The translations under genes were made by a program, and so were the position numbers. From positions 1 through 33,998 of the forward strand of contig JACRBU010000101.1 of the NCBI GenBank assembly GCA_016213085.1: a DNA stretch of 33,998 nucleotides, read 5' to 3'. The notes under the pieces were generated by a model that was not told the origin of the DNA, made no database searches, and was given only the letters and a program-made list of their open reading frames with translations. The stretch comes from Coriobacteriales bacterium. Its GTDB lineage: Bacteria > Actinomycetota > Coriobacteriia > Anaerosomatales > JACRBU01. Numbering within the stretch: the stretch's first letter is position 1; each line of letters starts with the position of its first letter. This document shows, in pieces, positions 15,312-23,400 of this stretch.

Positions 15312-16454
15312 CTAGGGCTGGTTGGGGACGCTCCGCGGATCGGGCACGACCGGCGGGTTGAGCGGCGTGTCGGTCTGGACCTCAGACCGGTACTGCTCGA
15401 TGAGGGCGAGCGCCTCCTCGGCGCTGCCGACACGCAGCGTCTCCTGAATGCGGGCGCCGGTCGCCATCGGCAGTTCCGAGACTTGGATGTCGGTGGTCTC
15501 GAGCGGCCACGAAAGAGTGATGCCCGCGAACGAGCCCGGTACGCCACGGTACGCCACGATGACGCCGTTCTCGGCGGTGAGATACGCCTGCGAGTACGCG
15601 TAGCGGTAGGTCGCATAGCCGATGCCGGCGACGATGAGCGCGAAGGCGAGCAGCCAGCCGAACACCGCGAGCACGGTGCGCCCGGAGGGGAGCGACGCAC
15701 TCTTCTTGGCGGGGGCGACGGAGTTCTTGCCGGGCGTGCCGGAGATGCGGGCGAGCACGACGGAGATGTTGTCGTGGCCACCCGCTGCGTTCGCCGCCTC
15801 GGCGAGAGCCTTGGCCGCGACCTGCAGGTCGTCAGAAGTGCGCGCGACGATCGCCGCGATGTCGGGATCCTCGACCATCCCGGTCAGACCGTCGCTCGCC
15901 AGAAGGAGGATGTCGCCGGGCTCGGCGTCGACCTCGTAGGTATCGGCCACCATGTTCGCGTCGGTGCCGAGCGCTCGCGTGATCACGGAGCGGTTCGGGT
16001 GGTAGCGCGACTCCTCTTCGGTGATCGTCCCTCGCCGAACCATGTCGGCGACCATCGAGTGGTCCTCGGTCAGGCGGCGGATCGTGCCGTCGCGCAGCAG
16101 GTAGGCGCGTGAGTCGCCGACATGCGCGATCGCGATGCGGCTGCCTTCGACGATCGCGGCGGTCATCGTCGTGCCCATGCCTTGGCGGCCGATGCCCTCG
16201 CGCGCGGCGCGGATGACCTCGCGATTCGCGGCGCGCACCGCTCGGGCGAGCGCCTTCGCGTCGGGACGGCGCGGCGCGTGGTCGCGAAGCGTGGCGACGG
16301 CGAGCGAACTCGCTACCTCCCCGGCCTCATGACCGCCGAGGCCGTCAGCGACCACGAACAGCGGAGGCTCGGCGAGAACCGCGTCCTCGTTGTGGTCGCG
16401 AACGCGCCCGATCTCCGAATGCGTCGCGTACCATGTCGCCCCGCGCGGACTCAT
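15312..16454 (-). CDS. pstP: PP2C-family Ser/Thr phosphatase (PstP/Stp)
   Basis: The protein is 380 residues. PP2C motifs run in order: VRDHNEDA, VADGLGGHEAGEVAS, GMGTTM, AHVGDSRAYLL, LLLASDGLTGMV and GGHDNISVVLA. These supply the metal-binding Asp residues of an active phosphatase. A Pro/Ser/Lys linker leads to one membrane span near 265-290 (VFGWLLAFALIVAGIGYA) and a roughly 90-residue extracytoplasmic tail. It dephosphorylates targets of the kinases encoded in the same cluster. ATG 16452-16454 overlaps the fhaB stop as ATGA. The frame stays open far upstream, but that region is fhaB and fhaA in another frame. Confidence 0.94.
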   Translation of the reverse strand: MSPRGATWYATHSEIGRVRDHNEDAVLAEPPLFVVADGLGGHEAGEVASSLAVATLRDHAPRRPDAKALARAVRAANREVIRAAREGIGRQGMGTTMTAAIVEGSRIAIAHVGDSRAYLLRDGTIRRLTEDHSMVADMVRRGTITEEESRYHPNRSVITRALGTDANMVADTYEVDAEPGDILLLASDGLTGMVEDPDIAAIVARTSDDLQVAAKALAEAANAAGGHDNISVVLARISGTPGKNSVAPAKKSASLPSGRTVLAVFGWLLAFALIVAGIGYATYRYAYSQAYLTAENGVIVAYRGVPGSFAGITLSWPLETTDIQVSELPMATGARIQETLRVGSAEEALALIEQYRSEVQTDTPLNPPVVPDPRSVPNQP

Positions 16455-16870
16455 GCCTTCTCCACGCGCAGCTTGACCTTGCCGATGGTGATGACGTCGC
16501 CCGCCTTGATCTTGGTCGGCCCGTACACGCGCTGGGAGCCGAGGACGGTCCCATTGGTGGACTGGAGGTCCTCGAGCGTCGCGCCATCGCCGCCGCTGGG
16601 AGCGACTCGCGCGTGGCTGCCTGAGACGAAGTCGTCGGCGATCACGATGTCCGCGCCGGGCGAGCGGCCGATGACGACCGGGCCGCTGATCGGGACCTTC
16701 GTCCCCTGGATCTCCTTGGGGCCCTGAACCACGGCCAGAGCGAGTCCATGGGAGACCGAAACGCCGCGACCGCGCACGAGCCCGATGCCCGCGCGGATGG
16801 CGGCGAAGAGGAACAGGTAGAGGAGCGCGAGGAGGAGCAGTCTGCCGGCGAGCAGGACGACGTCGACCAT
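16451..16870 (-). CDS. fhaB: FHA-domain membrane protein FhaB
   Basis: The 139-residue protein has one N-terminal membrane helix (about 4-26, LLAGRLLLLALLYLFLFAA) and a C-terminal forkhead-associated domain (about 60-139). The phosphothreonine-binding signatures VIGRSPGADIVI, SGSHARV, and DLQSTNGTVLG are present. FhaB proteins are phosphorylated by PknB-type kinases and link them to division and wall synthesis. It starts 3 bases after the fhaA stop and overlaps the phosphatase start, so it is translationally coupled on both sides. Confidence 0.93.
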   Translation of the reverse strand: MVDVVLLAGRLLLLALLYLFLFAAIRAGIGLVRGRGVSVSHGLALAVVQGPKEIQGTKVPISGPVVIGRSPGADIVIADDFVSGSHARVAPSGGDGATLEDLQSTNGTVLGSQRVYGPTKIKAGDVITIGKVKLRVEKA

Positions 16871-16873
16871 GCG

Positions 16874-17935
16874 CTACGCCTCCGGCCCGTGATACACGAG
16901 CTCGGTGACGCCGACGGTCACGACGTCGCCGTCCTTGAGGGGTATGCGGCGGTCGACCTGCTGTCCGTTCAGCCACGTGCCGTTCGTCGAGTCGAGGTCC
17001 TCGATGGCCCAGCCGCTCGCGACAGGGACGAAGGCCGCGTGCGTACGCGACGAGTTGGCGTCCTGCAGGGCGATGTCGCAACTCGCAAGGCGCCCCACGG
17101 TGACGCGGTCCCCACGCAAAACGACGTCGTGCTCGATACCCGTGACCGTCACGGTCGCGATCGCACCGCCGGGTGTCGCGCCGAGAACGGTCGTCACCTG
17201 GTCGGCGGGGCCGGGAGGCGCGGGCGTCGGTTCGGAATCGAGACTGAGCTCGGAAGGCTCGAACGGCGCTTCCGCCTCCGCCGCGGGCTCGGAAGGCACG
17301 ACGCCCGGTGCAGGAGGAGCGATCGGCCCGCCCGCTTCGCTCGGCACGAACGGCTCGAAGTCGATGTCCTCGGCTTCCTCGTGGTTGTAGAAGACCGGAC
17401 CTCGAGGCTCGGGCTCGGGGGGCTCCGGCATCGGCTGCGCCTCGGGTTCCGCCGCCTCAGGCTCCACGGGCTCGGGGGCGGAGGGCTCGAAGTCGACGTC
17501 CTCGCGTGGCGTCTGGGGCGCGGCCGGAGAGTGCATCATCTCGGCCGCGATCCGACCGAGTTCCTCGGAGGAGACCAGCTCGGCGTAGGCTTCGAAGCGC
17601 CCCAGCTTCAGGTCGGGATCGACGAGGAATCGCACCATCGGTCGACTCGGGAGCTCGTAGTTGCGCTGCGCCGCGTAGCCGATGAGGTAGGTCGCGAGCT
17701 CGCCGGAGAGCGTGTCCGCGAAGGCGCCCATCTTCTCCTCGTCGGCGGGCGATATGAGCACCGTGTAGAGCGTCGGGGCGTAGATCTTGCCGACGCCCAC
17801 GCTGCGCTCGCGGTCCATCTGCTTCGCGAGCGCTTTGGCGAGCTCGGCGGGCTGCACGGGCGACCGGAAGACGCCGGCGAACACGCCTTCTACGGCGCGA
17901 CCGACGCGATCTTCGAAGTCGGAGAGGAGACTCAA
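16874..17935 (-). CDS. fhaA: FhaA: DUF3662 plus FHA domain protein
   Basis: The 353-residue cytoplasmic protein opens with the DUF3662/FhaA N-terminal domain (about 1-130: SLLSDFEDRVGRAVEGVFAG, then QPAELAKALAKQMD). A long acidic, Pro/Glu-rich linker follows (about 145-255). The C-terminal FHA domain covers about 262-350, with VTVGRLASCDIAL, SSRTHAAF and DLDSTNGTWLNG. The start is TTG 17935 with ribosome site AAGGA that overlaps the kinase stop codon. In mycobacteria FhaA binds phosphorylated MurJ/MviN and slows lipid II flux. A similar role here is inference. Confidence 0.93.
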   Translation of the reverse strand: MSLLSDFEDRVGRAVEGVFAGVFRSPVQPAELAKALAKQMDRERSVGVGKIYAPTLYTVLISPADEEKMGAFADTLSGELATYLIGYAAQRNYELPSRPMVRFLVDPDLKLGRFEAYAELVSSEELGRIAAEMMHSPAAPQTPREDVDFEPSAPEPVEPEAAEPEAQPMPEPPEPEPRGPVFYNHEEAEDIDFEPFVPSEAGGPIAPPAPGVVPSEPAAEAEAPFEPSELSLDSEPTPAPPGPADQVTTVLGATPGGAIATVTVTGIEHDVVLRGDRVTVGRLASCDIALQDANSSRTHAAFVPVASGWAIEDLDSTNGTWLNGQQVDRRIPLKDGDVVTVGVTELVYHGPEA

Positions 17936-17939
17936 GCGG

Positions 17940-19700
17940 CTATCCTTCGTCCAGGCCGGCTGCGCGGAGTTCGTCGGGCTCGGGGCGGACCGGTGCTCCG
18001 AGCATCGCGACCGCGAACATCAGTATAAGAGAGAGGGCCAGAGGCCCGACGAGCGGCAACCATAGCGTTGACGGAGCGTGCGGGAGCCCCTGGGCGAGGC
18101 CCACGAGCAGCGTTCCGCCCGCCAGAACCGCTCCTCCCAGTGCGATACCCACTATCCCGCCGACGCGCGTCGCGTTGCGCGCGGGCCACGAGGCCACCGC
18201 GGCAGCGAGCGCCCAGACGACGGCAAGCAGCCAGGTCGACGGCACGACAGCGACATCGGCAACCGACGCGCCGATGAGACGCGCCGTGTAGCCGCCGGTC
18301 GGAGTCGCGCCAGCGAGCGGCACGATCGTGGCGACGGTCTTGCCGATCCCTTCAGCCGTGAGCGCCCCGACGATCGAGACCGACCATGCCGAGAGAAAGC
18401 CCGAGAGCGCGGCCGCCACCGGTGCGAGCGCGAAACCCGCGATGAGCGGTGCGGCGGGGCCGAGCCACGCCAGGCTGAGCATCGGCGCGGAGAATGGAAC
18501 GACGCTCGCCGCCCACGACCTGCGGGCGAAGAACCACCAGTACGCGATTCCCACGATCGCGAGCACGATGCCCGGCAGCCACGCGCCGGCGGTGATCATG
18601 CCGAGCGCAAGCGCGAGAGCGCCCAGCCCGATGCCGAGCGGCGGAGCGAGCACGCCCGCCAGCCCGACGAGCGCAGCCGCGCCGGCGGCCGGCAGCGGGC
18701 CGACCCAAAACGCCGAGATGCCGAAGAACGCGAGCGCAGCGGCCTCGACGCCAGCAACGGCGCGCACGGCCCACAGCCCGATCTGCCCCGCGCGGTCCCA
18801 CAAGCCGAGTCCACGGACCGCGCGATCGATGTCGACGCCCTCATCTGAGGCGAGCGCGTCGGCGACCTCGGCGAGCGATTCGCGGCCTGCGGTAGCGTCG
18901 CCGAGGAAGGGCAGGAGCGCGTCGGCGAACTCGCGTGCAGTCGGCCAGCGGTCCGCGGCAGCGGTGGCCGTCGCGCGTTCGATTGCGTCGTCGACCTCGG
19001 CGGGCACTCGGACGTAGTTGGAAGGGGGCGGCTGCTCGGACTCGAGCCGGTAGATCGCGTCGTCGACGGTCTCCGCGCTCCAGGGATTCGCGTCGGCGAG
19101 CGATTCGTACGCGAGCGCGCCGAGCGCCCAGATGTCCGTCTTCGGTGTCACGCGCCCGCCCTCGAGCTGCTCGACCGGCATGAAGCCGAGCGTCCCGCCC
19201 TCGGCAGGGGAGTGACCGGCCGCGGTCGAGAGCGCCGACACCCCGAAGTCGGCGACCTTCACACGCCCGTCGCGCGCGACCAGGACGTTCTCGGGCTTCA
19301 GATCGAGGTGCACGACGCCGTTCTCGTGCGCGAACGCGATCGCGTCGAACACGGGCCCGAAGACCGCCGCGGCCTCGTCCTCGTCGAGCGGTCCGCCCAT
19401 CTCGTCGAGGACCTCCGCGAGCGACGCTCCGTCGACGTACTCCATGATGAGGAACGCCTCGTCGGCATCGGTGTCGAAGTCGTAGACCGTGACGATGCCG
19501 GAGTGATTGAGCATGGCCGCCGTGCGCGCTTCGGACAGCCCCGGAGCCTCGGCTCGAAGCCCGGGTGTTGGCAGCGGCATCCGCTTGATCGCGACGCGCC
19601 GCTGCATTCGGGTGTCGTACGCGAGCACGACCTCGCCGAACCCTCCGCTCCCCAAGAGCTCGAGTGGCCGGTATCTGCCGAGGATGAGCTGGAGTTCCAC
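17940..19700 (-). CDS. Ser/Thr protein kinase with polytopic membrane C-terminus
   Basis: The 586-residue protein has a kinase domain at about 9-270: glycine loop LGSGGFGEVVLAY, Lys39 in VAIK, Glu57, and DFG at 151-153. The catalytic loop reads HLDLKPEN at 131-138, so the Arg of the usual HRD is Leu. The catalytic Asp and Asn remain, so activity is likely, but the activation-loop contact made by that Arg is lost. The APE-type motif is also altered (GTLGFMPVEQL). From about 305 to 570 there are roughly nine hydrophobic, Ala/Gly-rich segments in place of the usual single span and PASTA domains. The start is GTG 19700 with AAGGGAG 5 bases upstream. It heads the FhaA-FhaB-phosphatase-SEDS/PBP cluster and should feed phosphorylation into it. 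What the membrane part senses is unknown. Confidence 0.9.
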   Translation of the reverse strand: MELQLILGRYRPLELLGSGGFGEVVLAYDTRMQRRVAIKRMPLPTPGLRAEAPGLSEARTAAMLNHSGIVTVYDFDTDADEAFLIMEYVDGASLAEVLDEMGGPLDEDEAAAVFGPVFDAIAFAHENGVVHLDLKPENVLVARDGRVKVADFGVSALSTAAGHSPAEGGTLGFMPVEQLEGGRVTPKTDIWALGALAYESLADANPWSAETVDDAIYRLESEQPPPSNYVRVPAEVDDAIERATATAAADRWPTAREFADALLPFLGDATAGRESLAEVADALASDEGVDIDRAVRGLGLWDRAGQIGLWAVRAVAGVEAAALAFFGISAFWVGPLPAAGAAALVGLAGVLAPPLGIGLGALALALGMITAGAWLPGIVLAIVGIAYWWFFARRSWAASVVPFSAPMLSLAWLGPAAPLIAGFALAPVAAALSGFLSAWSVSIVGALTAEGIGKTVATIVPLAGATPTGGYTARLIGASVADVAVVPSTWLLAVVWALAAAVASWPARNATRVGGIVGIALGGAVLAGGTLLVGLAQGLPHAPSTLWLPLVGPLALSLILMFAVAMLGAPVRPEPDELRAAGLDEG

Positions 19701-19739
19701 GTTCTCCCTTGGGCCCGCGGTGAAGGCTAGTCCGCACCC

Positions 19740-19745
19740 ATTCTA
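19740..19745 (-). promoter_or_regulatory. Candidate -10 box of the signalling operon
   Basis: On the minus strand this is GCTAGAATGGG containing TAGAAT, 40 bases before the kinase start. It has no clear -35 box at normal spacing. It shares the 11-base string with the region upstream of pknB. Confidence 0.4.
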
Positions 19746-19831
19746 GCCGTCGGCAACGACACGTGACGGGCGCGTGCACGGTCGATGCGACCGCGAGTGG
19801 CCCTATGGCTACACAGAGAGTTAATCATCGG

Positions 19832-19903
19832 CCCGTCTCGAAGACGGGACCCAGCGGTACATAACCTAAGCGTCTTCTTAGCCCGAAACGGCTCCAACGG
19901 GAG
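19832..19903 (+). other. Structured leader with three consecutive hairpins
   Basis: Three short perfect stems follow each other before the start at 19914. CCCGTCT/AGACGGG (19832-19838 with 19842-19848) has a 3-base loop, CTAAG/CTTAG lies at 19866-19870 with 19877-19881, and CTCC/GGAG lies at 19892-19895 with 19900-19903. The last one contains the ribosome site. The segment is less GC-rich than its surroundings. It does not match a riboswitch class I can name. Confidence 0.4.
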
Positions 19904-19913
19904 TACCCAGCAC

Positions 19914-20309
19914 ATGTCGCGAGGCCGGTCCGGACAGATCCCTGGTTCTCGTCACCGTCGTTCGCTTTGGCGCACACTCGCCGCCTTCGCGGTGATCGCC
20001 GCGGCGGGCGCGCATCTCTCGGTGCACATCATCCTGGCGGTCATAGACTCCGCCGAAGTAGGCGGAGTCGGGTGGCCGCTGGCCCACCTGCGGCTCGCGG
20101 GATCGACCGGCGAGAGCCTGCGGGGCAATGACTATCCCGCTACGAGGGTGCACCTCGCGAAGATCCACCATCATGACGATGCGACCCTCGTAGGATTCCT
20201 TCTCCTGCTCATCGGGGCCGCAGTCATCGCCTCGCTGCAGCCTTCGGGTCGGGCTGCGGCAGTCTCGATTCCGCCCTGCATCGGCAGGGCTCCTCCGGCT
20301 CGCGCCTGA
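19914..20309 (+). CDS. Small hypothetical membrane protein
   Basis: A 131-residue protein. ATG 19914 has a GGGAG site about 9 bases upstream. A longer in-frame version from 19785 would run through the hairpin-rich leader and is rejected. After an Arg-rich basic N-terminus there are two hydrophobic helices, about 22-42 (LAAFAVIAAAGAHLSVHIIL) and about 90-108 (LVGFLLLLIGAAVIASL). Between them is a segment with a His cluster (AKIHHHDD), which could bind metal. GC-rich third positions support coding. The last 25 residues are encoded across two hairpins. No family is recognised. It is divergent from the kinase operon and lies 140 bases upstream of the di-heme protein gene. Confidence 0.65.
   Translation: MSRGRSGQIPGSRHRRSLWRTLAAFAVIAAAGAHLSVHIILAVIDSAEVGGVGWPLAHLRLAGSTGESLRGNDYPATRVHLAKIHHHDDATLVGFLLLLIGAAVIASLQPSGRAAAVSIPPCIGRAPPARA
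20273..20290 (+). terminator. 7-bp hairpin at the end of the small membrane-protein gene
   Basis: GCCCTGC and GCAGGGC pair around a 4-base loop, within the last codons of the gene. A second stem, GCAGCC/GGCTGC at 20237-20257, lies just before it. There is no T-run. Confidence 0.35.
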
Positions 20310-20355
20310 CGCACCTGCAGGACTTCGGCGAGTCACGTCCCTTCAGAGCACACAG

Positions 20356-20371
20356 CGTCAGCGCGCTGACG
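20356..20371. promoter_or_regulatory. Perfect 16-bp palindrome upstream of the di-heme gene
   Basis: CGTCAGCG is followed directly by CGCTGACG, giving uninterrupted dyad symmetry 79 bases before the start codon. It may be an operator for a dimeric regulator. In RNA it could not form a stable loop without unpairing its centre, so a DNA site is more likely. Confidence 0.4.
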
Positions 20372-20449
20372 GCTGCGCTCGCGCGACTCGTCGACCGAGA
20401 AGGGCTCGAGACGCGCGCTTCAACGTGAGCGCGGAGGAGGATCACCGCA

Positions 20450-23400
20450 ATGCACAAGGAGAGATTCAGACTGCTTCGGGGCGTTATGGCGGCGCTGATG
20501 GCACTGGGCATGACGTTCCAGGCGGCGCCGATCATGGCCGCCCCGGGAGATACGATCACGACGCTCGACACGCCTTCCGAGCTGCCGGTCGAGGTCGAGA
20601 CAGAACTCGCACCCGCAGGCTCGCTCAAGCAGGCCCCGCTCTGGAAAGAGCTCGTTCAGATGCTCGAAGACCCGTACGAGCCGGTTGAAAGGCGACCGGG
20701 CTTCGGCAGCACCATGCCGGACTTGAACGTCTGGGAGTTCGAGCGCAACGTCTTCACGGACGAGCCGCTCAGGCTTCGCACGACCGACGGCGAGATCAGC
20801 TGGGACAAGCCCGGCTTCCTGTTCGACCCCGACCAGTATGACGAGGACGGTAGCCCGTCGGCCGATGTCGACACGGTCAACGACCCGAACGCGCCGAATG
20901 TGCCCGACGAATTGCGCACGGTCATCGGCTCGCTCGTCGCAACCGATGCGGTCGTCGAGATCGACGGCGATGATTTCACGATTCCCGATGGCAACCTCGT
21001 CGTCGATAATCCCGACAGCGATCTCCGCATACCGCCGGACGGGACCGTCGTCGCGGTGCCGGCCTACATCAACGGCGCGTTCTACGAGTACGACCCCGAG
21101 ACCGGCGATCGCGAAGAGGTCGCCGAGTTCGAGACCCCCGTCAACGAGGTCGACTTCCTGCGTCCGACGACCGACACGGCGGGCGTCCCCGTGTCGCAGC
21201 AGTCCTACATCGGCCGTCCGGCCGGAGAAGTGCTCGGCAAGGCGCTCTTCTGGGACATGCAGGTCGGCAGCGACAGCGTGCAGGCATGCGGTACGTGCCA
21301 CTTCGCGGCCGGCGCCGACACGCGCACGCAGAACCAGCTCAACCCGAACCACCTTGGCGGAGACTCGACGCTACAAGTGGCTGATCCTAACGGGACTGTC
21401 ACGAACAGCGACTTCCCCTTCCGCAAGCTCGGCGATCCCGAGTTGCCGAGCGAGGGTGACACGGACCAGGACGTGCTTGCGGACTCGAACGACGTCATGT
21501 CCTCGATGGGCGTGCGCTTCCGCGAGTTCGTCGACATTCCGGCTCCCGGGCCGTCCGCGTTCGCCTCTCCTGTCAACGGCGTGCGTCCGCTCAAGCCGGA
21601 CCTCGGCAATGAGGTCGAGGACCCGATCGCCGATGCGTTCGTGGACCCGGACACCGGCGAGAACCTGCGCCGCGTGGAACCGCGCAACACGCCGACCATG
21701 CACTCGGCCGCATTCAACTTCGTGAGCTTCTGGGACGGCCGCGCTCGCCAGGACTTCAACGGCGGTAGCGTCTTCGGCGCCTCCGATCCGGCATTCCACG
21801 TCTTCCACGACCCCGGTGCCGCCGGTGCCGCAGGCGGCCCGCTTCAGGGGCTCGCCGACCCGTCCGATCCCAACGTGCCGACGCGAATCCGCTTCTCGAG
21901 CCTCGGCTCCCAGGCCGTGGGCCCGCCTCTGAGCGACTTCGAGATGTCGTTCGCTGGCCGCAACTGGGCCAAGATCGGCAAGAAGCTCCTTCAGGACCGC
22001 ACCGTGGGAGGCGTCAACTTCAAGGTGACGCCGCTCGCCAACCAGGTCGTCGACCCGAACGACAGCGTGCTCGGGCCGTTCTCCAACCAGCGCTCGTCGG
22101 TCGGCGGTCCCGTGACCAATGCCGGTCGGCCGGGTCTGCTCATCGACTACGACGACCTGATCAAGCTCACGTTCAAGCGGGAGCTCTGGCAGAACACGAG
22201 CGATCACTTCAACGGCGCATCAGCCGCTGACCCGTTCGATGGTTACGAGCTCACGCAGGCTGCGGGAGCGGCGAGCCCGACGAATACGAACCAGTTCTCC
22301 CAGATGGAGGCGAACTTCAGCCTCTTCTTCGGCCTGTCGGTTCAGCTCTACGAGGAACTGCTCATCCCGGACGACAGTCCGTTCGACAAGTTCATGGATG
22401 CCAACCCCGATGCCGCAAATGGCGTCGGACAGCCGGGCGAGCGCGGCACCCTCGATCCGTGGCAGGTCGACAACCTCGTCGGCCCGCTGACGATGATCCC
22501 GGACGATCCGGACACGCCGTGGTACGACGGATTCGGACCCGAGGAGCTCTTCGGCTTCGACATCTTCGCCGGCGCGAACCTGACCGCCGCGCTGCCCGAG
22601 GGCACCACGCGCAACCCGATCCAGACGAACGGTTCGAACGAGACGACGGCGGTCGGCTCCAACCCGTTCCTGCGCACCGCGCGCTGCATGCTGTGCCACC
22701 TCGGCCCGGAGCAGACCGATGCAAGCCTGAACGTCTCCACGGGCTCGCTCTCGAGCAACACCGAGTACGAGTTCCCGACCCCGCCGACGCTGCCTGAGGC
22801 AACCGGCGAGTTCAGAGCTCTCAACCCGATGATGCTCGCCGATGAGTTCGAGGGTAACGCCCCGGACGGCATCGAGGTCGAGCCTCGCGACATGCAGATG
22901 CTCGACGACCCCGGCACACCCTACGACGACCGCATCGTCTCGGTCCCGAGCGCCTTCGCATTCGGCGACCAGGGCATCTACAACATCGGCGTTCGTCCGA
23001 CCGACGAGGACCTCAGCCGCGGCGGTGACGACCCGTTCGGGTGGCCGCTCTCCAACGCTGCGACCGCTCTCAAGAACATCGGCGGGGCCGACTTCGAGCC
23101 CCAGGACACGCCGACCGACCCGACCCCGGGCGCTGGCGATCCGATGCAGAACTTCGATCCGGACCTCGGTACCGGTGGCGGCCTGTTCGAGGAGGTCGGC
23201 GAGGGCTTCGACTTCCCGGGTGCTCCGGGCTACGAGCTCGAGTCGATCAACCCCGGTCTCGAGACCGAGCCGGCCGTCGGTCAGCTGCCCGACTACCTGA
23301 GCCCGTGGGTCCTCCCACTGGGCGGTGGCGAGCTGCACCCCGAGCTCGATGAGCTCCATGCGGCACCGAACACGATCACCGAGGCCAACGGCGGCCCGGC

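Noticed and set aside
16455-17081. Longer start for the PP2C phosphatase
   Set aside because: The frame is open back to 17081, but that stretch is fhaB and fhaA in another frame, and the ATGA overlap at 16451-16454 gives the natural start.
19821-19903. Cyclic-di-GMP-I (GEMM) riboswitch
   Set aside because: The hairpin order is vaguely similar, but the conserved core around GACGCAAAGC and the tetraloop receptor are missing.
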